This document shows positions 44,679-54,615 of a DNA stretch of 64,000 nt, piece by piece. Location: assembly GCF_001469895.1 (NCBI RefSeq), contig NZ_LOPY01000062.1, positions 1 to 64,000 of the forward strand. Direction: 5' to 3'. Position 1 is the stretch's first letter; each line of letters opens with the position of its first letter. Position numbers and translations under genes: made by a program. Source of the stretch: Pseudoalteromonas sp. XI10 (lineage in GTDB: Bacteria > Pseudomonadota > Gammaproteobacteria > Enterobacterales > Alteromonadaceae). A model generated the notes under the pieces. It ran no database searches, was not told the origin of the DNA, and saw only the letters and a program-made list of their open reading frames with translations.

Positions 44679-46331
44679 TTAGAGTTTTGGCATCATTCGC
44701 GAAACAATCGCCTGACAATCGATATCATGACTCAGGCAGCCGTACTGACTAAACCCTGCGCTACTTAAACGACTTTTTACAAACGCATCGGCAATAAGTG
44801 GCTCACCAAATTGTAATAGCGTTGCTGCTTGCCAAAGCAACGCGAGCTTTTCTATTATGCGCCGAGCATGCATTTCAAGGTTTGCGGTATCTGTAAGCAT
44901 CTCTTTAAGCTCATCTAATTTTATTGCAAAATCAGGGTGCAAACTGCGTGCTTTTTCAAGCTCATTAATAAGCACCTCAAGTGATTCAGGCTCACGACTA
45001 AACACGCGTAAAAGATCAAGGCATTGCACATTACCTGAGCCTTCCCAGATAGAGTTTACCGGCGCTTCTTTGTAAAGTCGGCTGGTAATGTTGTCTTGTA
45101 CATAACCCACGCCACCAATACATTCCATAGCCTCATAAGTGTGCTGCACTGCCCGCTTACAAATCCAATATTTACCAATTGCTGTGGCGCTGCGTATTAA
45201 TGCCACTTCATTGCTATTATCTTGGTTATCAAGGGCATGGGCAATACGCATTGAAATGGCAAGTGCAGCTTCGGCCTCGATAGCTAAATCAGCGAGTACA
45301 TTGAGCATGAGTAGCTGTTGATGCAAGTTTTTACCAAACACACTACGCCCAGCTGTATGCCAAATTGCTTCTTTTACTGCTTGTAACATCAGCGAGCTTG
45401 AACCCAGCATGCAGTCATAACGAGTTAAAGCGACCATTTGAATAATAGTGGCAATGCCTCGCCCCGGCTCACCGAGTAACCAACCATGTGCACCCCTGAA
45501 TTCAATTTCAGAGCTCGCATTTGATTGATTACCTAATTTACTTTTTAAGCGCTGAATATACATGGCATTTTTCTCGCCAGTTTCGAGCCAGCGTGGCACT
45601 AAAAAGCAAGATAATTGCTTTTCATCGGTATTAGCGAGTACTAAAAAGGCGTCGCTCATGGGCGCTGAGCAAAACCATTTGTGGCCAGTTAAAGCATATA
45701 ATTGCCCTGCACCACTTTCATTGATGGCGTCTGCTTTGGTGGTGTTCGCCCGAACATCAGAGCCGCCTTGTTTTTCGGTCATCGCCATACCTATGGTGAC
45801 ACCTTTTTTCTCGGTCCAAGGCTTATTGTCTGAATCGTAATGATTTGCCAGTATCTTAGGTAGCCACATAGCCGCTACATTTTCTTGACTTGCAATGGCA
45901 GGCACACTGGCAAACGTCATGGTTAATGGGCAACCTGAGCCCGGATCAGCATGATTGTGCAGCACCGCCATAACGGCTCTTACAACATGGCTACCGGCTT
46001 TCTTTTGCTGCCAAGGCAATGCGCAGTGCCCTTGCTCTATAGCATGCTGCATTAGCTGATGGTAACTTGGGTGATAATCAACTTGGTCTATGCGTTCACC
46101 AAAGCGGCTGTGAGTGGTTAATTCGGGTAAGTGTTTGTTTGCTAAGAATCCTGCTTGCAGTAATGCACCACCCACTTGCTCCCCAAACGCCGTTAAATGC
46201 GCAGTTCCCCATTGCCCAGCAAAACGATTTTGCCAATATTGAAGTACCGTGTCGGCCTCATAGGTGTTGTAGTTTTCAAGAGGTTTGGGTTGATTAAATA
46301 CTTGGTGAGTTTCGCTTTGAGAAACGGCCAT
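44679..46331 (-). CDS. aidB: AidB-like acyl-CoA dehydrogenase
   Basis: A 550-residue flavoprotein, the size of E. coli AidB (about 541) and longer than classical acyl-CoA dehydrogenases. The N terminus THQVFNQPKPLENYN mirrors AidB. The flavin region has MTEKQGGSDVRANTT and TGHKWFCSAPMSDAFLVLA, and the C-terminal half LGNQSNASSEIEF, YEAMECIGGVGYVQDN and APVNSIWEGSGNVQCLDLLR. AidB is linked to alkylation-damage protection in E. coli; enzymatically it resembles isovaleryl-CoA dehydrogenase. No ada or alkB gene is close, so the physiological role here is open. Confidence 0.92.
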   Translation of the reverse strand: MAVSQSETHQVFNQPKPLENYNTYEADTVLQYWQNRFAGQWGTAHLTAFGEQVGGALLQAGFLANKHLPELTTHSRFGERIDQVDYHPSYHQLMQHAIEQGHCALPWQQKKAGSHVVRAVMAVLHNHADPGSGCPLTMTFASVPAIASQENVAAMWLPKILANHYDSDNKPWTEKKGVTIGMAMTEKQGGSDVRANTTKADAINESGAGQLYALTGHKWFCSAPMSDAFLVLANTDEKQLSCFLVPRWLETGEKNAMYIQRLKSKLGNQSNASSEIEFRGAHGWLLGEPGRGIATIIQMVALTRYDCMLGSSSLMLQAVKEAIWHTAGRSVFGKNLHQQLLMLNVLADLAIEAEAALAISMRIAHALDNQDNSNEVALIRSATAIGKYWICKRAVQHTYEAMECIGGVGYVQDNITSRLYKEAPVNSIWEGSGNVQCLDLLRVFSREPESLEVLINELEKARSLHPDFAIKLDELKEMLTDTANLEMHARRIIEKLALLWQAATLLQFGEPLIADAFVKSRLSSAGFSQYGCLSHDIDCQAIVSRMMPKL

Positions 46332-46472
46332 AATTGTGTGCTCATTTTTTATTATTTTCTCAACTATAGCAGGTCAGACCTGTTTGTCGACTTGCTAAAC
46401 GGCCGTTAAGTATTTCTTGTTTGCGAAGGACTTTGCTAAACTACTGCGCAATTTAATTGGACGAGATTGTTT

Positions 46473-46973
46473 ATGTCAGCTGAGTTTCCACGTGCCGGTT
46501 TCTGGCGCCGCTTTGCCTCTTTAATCTACGATACCTTGGTTATCATTGCTTTTGCGATGCTGACAACCGTACTGTATTTATTAGCTGTTCAAGGGCTAAT
46601 TTCTTTAGACTTACTAAGTATTGGTGACGCTGAAGATGTATCTGCTTTCATTCAAAACTCGCCACTACTGTATGGCATTCGTAGTGCATTATTGGTAGTA
46701 GTGAGTGTTAGTTTCTTTAGCTATTTTTGGGCTAAGAGCGGCCAAACTATTGGTATGCGTGCATGGCGTTTGAAGGTGCAAACTCTCGATGGTCATTTAA
46801 TTAGCTGGCATCAAGGTGCACTTAGAGCCATTACTGCACTATTAGGTTTAGGTAACTTAGTGGTGTTGGTCGATTTTAAAAATAAGCGAGCCTTACAAGA
46901 TTACATCGCAAAAACTGAAGTGATCACCCTCACCAAAGAAGAAAATAAACGTATTTATCGCTCACTTGATTAA
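46473..46973 (+). CDS. RDD family membrane protein
   Basis: A 166-residue protein with three hydrophobic segments. The RDD signature is seen as RAGFWRRFASLIYDTLVI near the N terminus and TIGMRAWRLKVQTLDG before the last helix. The family has been linked to ion or solute transport but is mostly uncharacterised. The frame opens at a TTG, two codons before the ATG used here. It is divergent from aidB. Confidence 0.9.
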   Translation: MSAEFPRAGFWRRFASLIYDTLVIIAFAMLTTVLYLLAVQGLISLDLLSIGDAEDVSAFIQNSPLLYGIRSALLVVVSVSFFSYFWAKSGQTIGMRAWRLKVQTLDGHLISWHQGALRAITALLGLGNLVVLVDFKNKRALQDYIAKTEVITLTKEENKRIYRSLD

Positions 46974-46985
46974 GCAACACATCAA

Positions 46986-47025
46986 GCACAAAAAAAGCGT
47001 GGCTCAAACCACGCTTTTTTTGTGC
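46986..47025. terminator. Strong bidirectional terminator
   Basis: Two 17-nt arms, from GCAC-A7-GCGTGG to its exact complement, enclose a CTCAAA loop between the convergent RDD and lptG genes. Confidence 0.94.
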
Positions 47026-47039
47026 TTTTTAAACGAGCA

Positions 47040-48107
47040 TTACACTCGTTTATTCAATAGGTAAGTTGCAAACCCTATAAACAGTAGGCTTGGTAACACA
47101 GCACCAACAACAGCTGGAATTTGGTAAACCATCACCACAGGACCAAATATCTCATTAGTTAAGTGGAAAGTAATACCGGTTATAACACCCATGATAATAC
47201 GTGCGCCCATGGTTACTGTGCGAAGCGGGCCGAATATAAACGATAAAGCAACTAACAACATAACGGCAATAGATACAGGCTGCATGATCTTACGCCATAG
47301 CGCTAGCTCATAAGTGCTGGTGTCTTGCTCATTTTGCTGCAAATAACCTAAATATGACCAAAGCCCAGTAAACGACAGCGCTTCGGGCTTAACCGACACC
47401 ACTCCTAATTTTTCGGCGGTCAGTTGCGAGTCGTAAAACTCTTCTTTGTGCTGCTCAGTACTGATCTGCTCTGGCGTGATCATGACTTTATTTACATCAC
47501 GAAGTAACCAACCATCTTTACGGTTTATTGCCTCTTCTGCCTTGGTAATTTGAGTAAGTTGCAACGATTTATCAAAGTGATACATATGCACGCCACGTAA
47601 AGTGCCTTGCTGATCGACATCTTCAATATTAATAAAGTTGCTACCATCTTTCGCCCACACACCTTGCTTAGCATTAAATACATCACCACCATAAATCGCT
47701 TGGTTACGTATTTCTTTTGCTTTGAGCTGTGCTTCTGGGGCACCCCATTCACCTAGCGCCATCATACAAATTGCCATAAACATCGCGGTTTTCATGACTG
47801 ATGCAATAATTTGCAGGCGTGACATACCCGCCGCTTGCATAACGACCAGCTCACTGTTTGAGGCCAATGCGCCTAAACCTGTTAAGCCACCAATCAAGGC
47901 TGCCATTGGGAAGAAAATAACTAAATCACCCGGCATGCTGTATAGGGTGTAAATCAGCGCAGTTGCAATATCATAGCTACCGCGGCCAACTGATTTTAAC
48001 TGCTCAATAAACTTAATGAGGGTACTAATACCTACCAGCACCATTAAAGCAAAACCGGTTGTTTGAATTATGCTGCGACCTAAATACCAGTCGAGTGTTT
48101 TCATCAT
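47040..48107 (-). CDS. lptG: LPS export ABC permease LptG
   Basis: A 355-residue YjgP/YjgQ-family permease. Six membrane helices flank a periplasmic beta-jellyroll (about 130-270). The N terminus TLDWYLGRSIIQTTGFALMVLVG and the segment MPGDLVIFFPMAALIGGLTGLGALASNSELVVMQAAGMS are typical of LptG, including the coupling helix that contacts LptB. With LptF and LptB it extracts lipopolysaccharide from the inner membrane and passes it to LptC/LptA. Its start overlaps the lptF stop (ATGA), so translation is coupled. Confidence 0.96.
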   Translation of the reverse strand: MMKTLDWYLGRSIIQTTGFALMVLVGISTLIKFIEQLKSVGRGSYDIATALIYTLYSMPGDLVIFFPMAALIGGLTGLGALASNSELVVMQAAGMSRLQIIASVMKTAMFMAICMMALGEWGAPEAQLKAKEIRNQAIYGGDVFNAKQGVWAKDGSNFINIEDVDQQGTLRGVHMYHFDKSLQLTQITKAEEAINRKDGWLLRDVNKVMITPEQISTEQHKEEFYDSQLTAEKLGVVSVKPEALSFTGLWSYLGYLQQNEQDTSTYELALWRKIMQPVSIAVMLLVALSFIFGPLRTVTMGARIIMGVITGITFHLTNEIFGPVVMVYQIPAVVGAVLPSLLFIGFATYLLNKRV

Positions 48108-49216
48108 GCGTTTAACTCCCGCTTAGTCACAACTGCCTTTAACCATGCGCCGAGCGGACGACCTTTAATAATCAAGAAACCACCAATAAACAAGGCTGAT
48201 AAATGGATCCACCACAAACCAATTGAAGGCGGAATTTTACCATCTTCAACAGCAAACTTAGCTGCATTTAATAAAATGAAGTACCCTAAATACAAGCTGA
48301 TTGCAGGCACTAATTTAGCGAATTTACCTTGGCGCGGATTCACCACACTCAAAGGCACTGCAAGTAAAGTTAATAACGGAATTGAAAGCGGAATAGCTAA
48401 ACGCCACTGCCACTGTGCAATAGCTTCAGAGGTTTTCATTTTGAATAAATCAAACGTTGGTATAGCTTCTAATTTACGACGCTGGTGCTCTATTTCTTGA
48501 TCTTGGATTTGTACACTGTAACCATCGAACTCTGTTAGGTTTAACGCAGCAGACTCGCCATCTGTTTCATAGCGCTTACCATCGTTAAGAACAAGTTGCT
48601 GCTCACCGTTATCTTGCTCAATCACCACACCACGCTCTGCATATACTAAACGGGCTAAGTCACCTTTTTCACGATCTGGTAACTGCGCAACAAATACCTT
48701 GTGTAGCTCTTTACCGCTATTTTCGATGTTGTGAATGAAGACTACGGCTTTCTCATTACCCGTTTGCTGAAAACGCCCTGCACGTAATGCCGATAAGCCG
48801 GCATCAGCTTTGGCTTGCTCTTTTAATTGATATTCTTGTTCACTGGCCCACGGCGCAACATAAAGAGTAAGCGCACCGGCTAAAATAGCCATCGCAGTAC
48901 TTGAGATAAGCGTGACACGAACCACATACCACTCACTAACACCACAGGCTTTGAAAACAGTCATTTCGCTGTCTGCATAAATGCGACTGTATGCCAAAAT
49001 AATCCCTAAGAAGATACTCAAAGGTAAGATAAGTGAAGCAAGTTGAGGAAGTTTTAGTGCAATCATCGAAAGCACAAGTTTAGCTGGAAGACCCCCTTCA
49101 GAGGCGTCTCCTAAAATAACAACAAACTTTTGAGACACAAAAATAGTCATCAAAGTTAAAAATACGGCGACCTGCGACTTGAAGACTTCAGTGGTCAAAT
49201 AACGAAAAATTAGCAA
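48104..49216 (-). CDS. lptF: LPS export ABC permease LptF
   Basis: A 370-residue partner of LptG with the same six-helix plus periplasmic jellyroll design. It starts LIFRYLTTEVFKSQVAVFLTLMTIFVSQKFV and has the coupling region LPLSIFLGIILAYSRIYADSEMTVFKACGVSEW. The C-terminal helices include PLSVVNPRQGKFAKLVPAISLYLGYF. It is the first gene of the lptFG operon, divergent from pepA as in many gammaproteobacteria. Confidence 0.96.
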   Translation of the reverse strand: MLIFRYLTTEVFKSQVAVFLTLMTIFVSQKFVVILGDASEGGLPAKLVLSMIALKLPQLASLILPLSIFLGIILAYSRIYADSEMTVFKACGVSEWYVVRVTLISSTAMAILAGALTLYVAPWASEQEYQLKEQAKADAGLSALRAGRFQQTGNEKAVVFIHNIENSGKELHKVFVAQLPDREKGDLARLVYAERGVVIEQDNGEQQLVLNDGKRYETDGESAALNLTEFDGYSVQIQDQEIEHQRRKLEAIPTFDLFKMKTSEAIAQWQWRLAIPLSIPLLTLLAVPLSVVNPRQGKFAKLVPAISLYLGYFILLNAAKFAVEDGKIPPSIGLWWIHLSALFIGGFLIIKGRPLGAWLKAVVTKRELNA

Positions 49217-49538
49217 TGCTCGCCCCTGTTAAACATCGAGTTTCACTGGAATAGTAAGGAATTTTGAGTAAACTAGTTATTTTACTCACTTTATTATATG
49301 CCATCAAAGTTAAATATCATACCTAGCAAGAACATATAATCTTGCATAAATGGTGCAGATGGCGTCTATTATGTGATATTGATATTCACATTAAGATAAA
49401 GTTCAAAAACACATAAATAGAGTCATAGTTTATGTACTAAGATTAGTGCTATTAAACTAAAAAATGTAAGAAAGGACTCGAAAAAGAATTTCTTACCCTT
49501 ATAAACTAAGGTTATACGACTCAATATCAGGAGTAACA
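49217..49538. promoter_or_regulatory. Divergent lptF-pepA regulatory region
   Basis: The 322 bp between the divergent genes hold no gene. An 8-bp inverted repeat GTAAGAAA/TTTCTTAC (49466-49496) lies in the pepA leader, and CAGGAG precedes the pepA ATG. The A/T-rich part around 49.37-49.46 kb probably contains both promoters, but I cannot fix a -35/-10 pair with confidence. Confidence 0.55.
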
Positions 49539-51053
49539 ATGGAATTTAGCGTAAAAAGTGGTAGTCCAGAAAAGCAACGTAGCGCATGTATTGTAGTAGG
49601 CGTTTATGAGCCACGTCGTTTATCCCCCATTGGTGAACAATTAGATAAAATCAGTGACGGTTATATCTCTAACTTACTGCGTCGTGGTGACCTTGAAGGT
49701 AAACCAGGCCAAGTATTGCTATTGCATCATGTGCCTAATGTACTGAGCGAGCGTGTACTACTAGTAGGTTGTGGTAAAGAGCGTGAGCTTGATGACAAAC
49801 AATATAAACAAATCATCTCAAAAACGATTAACACGCTAAACGAAACCGGTTCGATGGAAGCGGTATGCTTTTTAACTGAGCAACACGTTAAAAGCCGTGA
49901 CACTTATTGGAAAGTACGCCAAGCAGTTGAAACAACTCAAGACTGCTTGTACACCTTCAATCAACTGAAAAGCAAAAAGAGCGACCCACGTCGCCCACTA
50001 CGCAAAATTGTTTTCAACGTACCAACGCGTCGCGAGTTAACCATTGGCGAAAGTGCAATTGAGCATGGCTTAGCCATCGCTGCAGGTAGCAAGTTATGTA
50101 AAGACGTTGCTAACATGCCGCCAAATATCTGTAACCCAGCTTATTTAGGTGAACAAGCACAAGAAATTGCTGATAACTTCGATAATGTAAGCGTTGATAT
50201 TATTGGCGAAGAAAAAATGACAGAGCTGGGCATGAATTCATACCTAGCGGTTGGCCGTGGTAGTGCTAATGAATCGGTTATGTCGGTGATCAACTATCAA
50301 GGTGGCGACAAAGACCAAGCGCCAATCGTGTTAGTGGGTAAAGGCTTAACCTTTGACTCAGGTGGTATTTCAATCAAGCCAGGCGAAGCCATGGATGAAA
50401 TGAAATACGACATGGGTGGTGCAGCAGGTGTTATTGGCACTATGCGCGCTTTAGTGCAAATGCAATTACCAATTAACGTTGTCGGTGTTTTAGCGGGTTG
50501 TGAAAACATGCCAGGCTCAAACGCTTATCGCCCGGGTGATATCTTAACAACCATGTCAGGTCAAACAGTTGAAGTATTAAATACCGACGCTGAAGGCCGT
50601 TTAGTACTGTGTGATGCACTCACTTATGTTGAGCGCTTTGAACCTGATACCGTTGTCGATGTAGCAACACTGACAGGTGCATGTATTATCGCGCTGGGTT
50701 CACATGCCACAGGTTTACTATCAAACCACAACCCACTTGCTCACGACCTACTAAAAGCGTCTGAGCAAAGTGGCGACCGCGCATGGCAGTTACCTTTATG
50801 GGATGACTATCAAGAGCAACTTGAAAGCCCATTCGCTGATTTCACCAACTTAGGTGGCCGTGCCGCAGGTACGATTACAGCGGCATGCTTCTTATCTAAA
50901 TTCACCAAAAAATATAACTGGGCGCATTTAGATATCGCAGGTACAGCATGGCGCAGCGGCGGTAAAAACAAAGGCGCAACTGGTCGTCCGGTGCCTATGT
51001 TGACTCAGTATTTACTGAACCGCGCAGGCGTGAGTGAAGCAAGTCACGATTAA
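49539..51053 (+). CDS. pepA: Leucyl aminopeptidase PepA
   Basis: A 504-residue M17 aminopeptidase with the full PepA layout. The N-terminal domain (MEFSVKSGSPEKQRSACIVVGVYEPRRLS) is followed by the catalytic domain with ACKD-like SKLCKDVANMPPNICNP, GKGLTFDSGGISIKPG, MKYDMGGAAGV and NTDAEGRLVLCDAL, which carry the two-metal ligands. The C terminus HLDIAGTAWRSG is standard. In E. coli PepA also binds DNA in Xer recombination and carAB control. The neighbours lptF and holC-valS match the usual gammaproteobacterial order. Confidence 0.97.
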   Translation: MEFSVKSGSPEKQRSACIVVGVYEPRRLSPIGEQLDKISDGYISNLLRRGDLEGKPGQVLLLHHVPNVLSERVLLVGCGKERELDDKQYKQIISKTINTLNETGSMEAVCFLTEQHVKSRDTYWKVRQAVETTQDCLYTFNQLKSKKSDPRRPLRKIVFNVPTRRELTIGESAIEHGLAIAAGSKLCKDVANMPPNICNPAYLGEQAQEIADNFDNVSVDIIGEEKMTELGMNSYLAVGRGSANESVMSVINYQGGDKDQAPIVLVGKGLTFDSGGISIKPGEAMDEMKYDMGGAAGVIGTMRALVQMQLPINVVGVLAGCENMPGSNAYRPGDILTTMSGQTVEVLNTDAEGRLVLCDALTYVERFEPDTVVDVATLTGACIIALGSHATGLLSNHNPLAHDLLKASEQSGDRAWQLPLWDDYQEQLESPFADFTNLGGRAAGTITAACFLSKFTKKYNWAHLDIAGTAWRSGGKNKGATGRPVPMLTQYLLNRAGVSEASHD

Positions 51054-51082
51054 GCCTTACCGTAAGCTTAAAACTAACCCTA

Positions 51083-51108
51083 AATAAGGCGCCAAATGGC
51101 GCCTTATT
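51083..51108 (+). terminator. Terminator hairpin after pepA
   Basis: AATAAGGCGCC and GGCGCCTTATT with an AAAT loop form an 11-bp stem 30 bp after the stop. The T run is short, so read-through into holC is possible. Confidence 0.75.
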
Positions 51109-51179
51109 AATTGAAGCAATTCGCGTTCTATGTCAAAATCCCTGCTTTGATCTGTGTATCTGTGGGGACGAAAGTCACT

Positions 51180-51626
51180 ATGAATATGAACGCACAATTT
51201 TACGTTCTAAAACAAGATGATAGTGCCCACCAAACGGCTGGCGCAGTTTTCGATCTGGCAGCTAAAATTGCTGCGGATCAGTATCGTCTAGGTCATCGCG
51301 TATTTATTTACGCTGATAACACCGACACGGCCCACACAATTGACGACATCATTTGGTCTTTTGAACCAGATAGTTTTGTACCTCACAACTTACAAGGTGA
51401 AGGCCCTAAAGGTGGCGCACCAGTTGAAATTGGTATGACTCCACCTGTCGGCAACAGAAAAATATTAATCAACTTAGCTGAACACCTACCGGATTTTATT
51501 CGCCGTTTTCAGCAGGTTTATGATTTCGTACCCGTTGAGCCAAATGCTAAACAAGCCGCCCGTGAGCGGTTTAAAAAGCTTCGCCAACTGGGCGCCCATA
51601 TTGCAACGCAAGAAATTGACATTTAA
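51180..51626 (+). CDS. holC: DNA polymerase III chi subunit
   Basis: A 148-residue HolC. NAQFYVLKQDDSAHQTAGAVFDLAAKIAADQYRLGHRVFIYADN is the typical N-terminal half; DDIIWSFEPDSFVPHNL and the conserved PVEIGM follow. Chi links the clamp loader to single-strand-binding protein at the replication fork, together with psi (HolD). The frame extends upstream to a TTG, but the ATG at 51180 gives the normal length. The valS start is 23 bp downstream, so holC-valS form an operon. Confidence 0.95.
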   Translation: MNMNAQFYVLKQDDSAHQTAGAVFDLAAKIAADQYRLGHRVFIYADNTDTAHTIDDIIWSFEPDSFVPHNLQGEGPKGGAPVEIGMTPPVGNRKILINLAEHLPDFIRRFQQVYDFVPVEPNAKQAARERFKKLRQLGAHIATQEIDI

Positions 51627-51649
51627 GCATTTATTTAAGGTTCTGTGTA

Positions 51650-54505
51650 ATGGATAAAACCTATAATCCGCAAGATATTGAACAGTCTTTATACCAAGAC
51701 TGGGAAGAAAATGGCTACTTTAAACCGTCTGGCCAAGGTGACGCATACTCAATTATGATCCCGCCACCAAACGTCACGGGTAGCTTACACATGGGCCACG
51801 CGTTCCAAGATACCATCATGGATACGCTAACGCGTTTAAAGCGTATGCAAGGCAACAACACTTTATGGCAAGTAGGTACTGACCACGCAGGTATCGCAAC
51901 GCAAATGCTTGTTGAGCGTAAGCTTGCTGCTGAAGAAGGTAAAACACGTCACGACCTAGGCCGTGAAGCATTTATCGATAAAATTTGGGAGTGGAAAAAC
52001 CACTCTGGCGGCACGATCACTAAACAATTACGTCGTTTAGGTGCTTCTGTAGATTGGGACCGTGAGCGTTTCACTATGGACGAAGGCCTTTCTGAAGCGG
52101 TTAAAGAAGTATTCGTACGTCTTCACAAAGAAGATTTAATCTACCGTGGTAAGCGCCTAGTTAACTGGGATCCTAAACTACATACTGCTATTTCTGATCT
52201 TGAAGTTGAAAACAAAGACAAACAAGGTCACATGTGGAACCTACGTTACCCACTTGCTGATGGCGTAAAAACCAAAGATGGTAAAGACTACATCATTGTT
52301 GCGACAACACGTCCTGAAACAATGCTAGGTGATTCAGGTGTTGCTGTTAACCCTGATGATGAGCGTTACCAAGATCTGATCGGTAAAGAAATTTTACTGC
52401 CTATCGTAAACCGTCGTATTCCAATTGTTGCCGATGAACATGCAGACATGGAAAAAGGCACAGGTTGTGTGAAAATCACGCCTGCCCACGACTTTAACGA
52501 TAACGAAGTAGGTAAACGTCACCAACTACCAATGATCAACATCTTCAATAAAGATGCAGCGGTATTAAGCGAAGGCGAAAGCTACACATTCGACGGTAAA
52601 GAGCTTGAATTAGATGCGCCAATTCCTGAGCGCCTACATGGCCTTGACCGCTTTGATGCACGTAAAGCGATTGTGAGCGAATTTGAAGAACTTGGTCTAT
52701 TAGAAAAAATTGAAGATCACAGCCTAACTGTACCTTACGGTGACCGTTCTGGCGTAGTGATTGAGCCACTTCTTACTGATCAGTGGTACGTGCGCGTAGC
52801 ACCACTTGCAGAGCCTGCAAAAGAAGCCGTTAAAAATGGCGACATTCAATTTGTACCTCAACAATACGAGAACATGTACTTCTCGTGGATGAACGACGTA
52901 CAAGACTGGTGTATTTCACGTCAGCTTTGGTGGGGTCACCGCATCCCTGCTTGGTACGACAACGAAGGCAACGTATACGTTGGTCGTGACGAAGCTGAAG
53001 TACGCCGCGATAACAACCTTGCTGATGATGTTGCACTTAAGCAAGACGAAGACGTTTTAGATACCTGGTTCTCATCTGCGCTTTGGACTTTCTCAACGCA
53101 AGGCTGGCCTGCAAACACTGATGATTTAAAAACGTTCCACCCGTCTGACGTATTGGTAACAGGTTTCGACATCATCTTCTTCTGGGTTGCTCGTATGATC
53201 ATGATGACCATGCACTTCATCAAAGATGAAGACGGCAAGCCACAAGTACCATTTAAAACCGTTTACGTAACTGGCCTTATCCGCGATGAAAACGGCGATA
53301 AGATGTCTAAATCGAAAGGTAACGTACTTGATCCTATCGACATGATTGACGGTATCGATCTTGAAAGCCTAGTTGAAAAGCGCACTGGTAACATGATGCA
53401 GCCACAACTAGCGAAGAAGATTGAGAAGAACACTCGTAAAACATTCGAAAACGGTATTGAAGCACACGGTACAGACGCACTGCGTTTCACCCTTGCAGCA
53501 ATGGCTTCAACAGGTCGTGATATCAACTGGGATATGAACCGTCTTGAAGGTTACCGTAACTTCTGTAACAAACTATGGAACGCAAGTCGTTACGTATTAA
53601 TGAATACAGAACAGCAAGACTGTGGTTTCGCTACAGATGCTGAGAAACAGTATTCTCTTGCTGATCGTTGGGTTTTAGGCCAGTTTGAAGCAACTGTTAA
53701 AACCTATACTGAGCATCTAGAAAACTACCGTTTTGACCTAGCTGCAAACACCATTTATGAGTTCACTTGGAACCAATTCTGTGACTGGTACCTAGAACTG
53801 ACTAAACCAGTATTGTTTAAAGGTAACGAAGCACAGCAACGTGGCACTCGTCATACCCTAATCACGGTATTAGAAAGCCTACTTCGCTTAATGCACCCGT
53901 TAATGCCATACATCACAGAAACGATTTGGCAACGCGTGGCACCACTTGCAGGCATCGAAACTGCGGGCACTAGCATCATGGTTCAAGGTTTCCCTGTTTA
54001 CAATGAAGCAAATGTTGATAGCCAAGCGATGGACGACCTAGAATGGGTTAAACAATTCATTCTTGCTATTCGTAACATCCGTGGTGAAATGGATATCAGC
54101 CCAAGCAAACCATTATCGGTATTGCTCGCTAATGCGTCTGACGAAGACAAGCGTCGCTTAACGGAAAACGAAGCTTTCTTAGCGTCTCTTGCTAAGCTTG
54201 AAGAGTTCACGTTACTTGATAACAAAGACGAAGCACCTGCGTGTGCAACATCGTATGTTGGTAACCTTGAGATCATGATCCCAATGGCTGGCCTAATCGA
54301 TGTTGAAGCTGAATTAGCTCGTATCGCGAAGCAGCTTGAAAAAGCAGAGAAAGGCTTAGCTCAAGTTAATAACAAATTAGCTAACGAGAAGTTCGTAAAT
54401 AACGCGCCAGAAGCTGTACTTGCTAAAGAGCATGCTAAGCTGGCTGAGTTTACAGATGCGAAAGACAAACTATTAGCGCAAAAAGCGAAAATCGAAAGTC
54501 TATAA
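51650..54505 (+). CDS. valS: Valyl-tRNA synthetase
   Basis: A 951-residue class I synthetase of normal length. The ATP-binding HIGH motif appears as PPPNVTGSLHMGHAFQ, and the second as DKMSKSKGNV. The editing (CP1) domain contains TTRPETMLGDSGVAVNP. The tRNA-binding helical domain (about 650-800) and a C-terminal coiled coil (AELARIAKQLEKAEKGLAQVNNKLAN) are present. It charges tRNA-Val and hydrolyses mischarged Thr. It is cotranscribed with holC. Confidence 0.98.
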   Translation: MDKTYNPQDIEQSLYQDWEENGYFKPSGQGDAYSIMIPPPNVTGSLHMGHAFQDTIMDTLTRLKRMQGNNTLWQVGTDHAGIATQMLVERKLAAEEGKTRHDLGREAFIDKIWEWKNHSGGTITKQLRRLGASVDWDRERFTMDEGLSEAVKEVFVRLHKEDLIYRGKRLVNWDPKLHTAISDLEVENKDKQGHMWNLRYPLADGVKTKDGKDYIIVATTRPETMLGDSGVAVNPDDERYQDLIGKEILLPIVNRRIPIVADEHADMEKGTGCVKITPAHDFNDNEVGKRHQLPMINIFNKDAAVLSEGESYTFDGKELELDAPIPERLHGLDRFDARKAIVSEFEELGLLEKIEDHSLTVPYGDRSGVVIEPLLTDQWYVRVAPLAEPAKEAVKNGDIQFVPQQYENMYFSWMNDVQDWCISRQLWWGHRIPAWYDNEGNVYVGRDEAEVRRDNNLADDVALKQDEDVLDTWFSSALWTFSTQGWPANTDDLKTFHPSDVLVTGFDIIFFWVARMIMMTMHFIKDEDGKPQVPFKTVYVTGLIRDENGDKMSKSKGNVLDPIDMIDGIDLESLVEKRTGNMMQPQLAKKIEKNTRKTFENGIEAHGTDALRFTLAAMASTGRDINWDMNRLEGYRNFCNKLWNASRYVLMNTEQQDCGFATDAEKQYSLADRWVLGQFEATVKTYTEHLENYRFDLAANTIYEFTWNQFCDWYLELTKPVLFKGNEAQQRGTRHTLITVLESLLRLMHPLMPYITETIWQRVAPLAGIETAGTSIMVQGFPVYNEANVDSQAMDDLEWVKQFILAIRNIRGEMDISPSKPLSVLLANASDEDKRRLTENEAFLASLAKLEEFTLLDNKDEAPACATSYVGNLEIMIPMAGLIDVEAELARIAKQLEKAEKGLAQVNNKLANEKFVNNAPEAVLAKEHAKLAEFTDAKDKLLAQKAKIESL

Positions 54506-54540
54506 CAGCATATATAAAGCGCGATTTATTCGCGCTTACA

Positions 54541-54579
54541 AAAAAGCCGCGCTATAACAATGTTATAGCGCGGCTTTTT
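54541..54579. terminator. Strong bidirectional terminator between valS and fadL
   Basis: A 39-nt palindrome centred on ATAACAATGTTAT with GCCGCGC/GCGCGGC arms and A5/T5 ends. A smaller hairpin AAGCGCGA/TCGCGCTT lies just before it (54517-54537). Confidence 0.93.
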
Positions 54580-54587
54580 AATGCTCT

Positions 54588-54609
54588 GTAGCAGCGACTT
54601 TACGTCGCG
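54588..54609 (+). repeat. REP-like palindrome
   Basis: GTAG followed by CAGCGAC-TTTAC-GTCGCG fits the REP pattern of a GTAG head and an imperfect palindrome, similar to the unit in repeat copy B near 44.08 kb. Confidence 0.6.
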
Positions 54610-54615
54610 TCAAAA

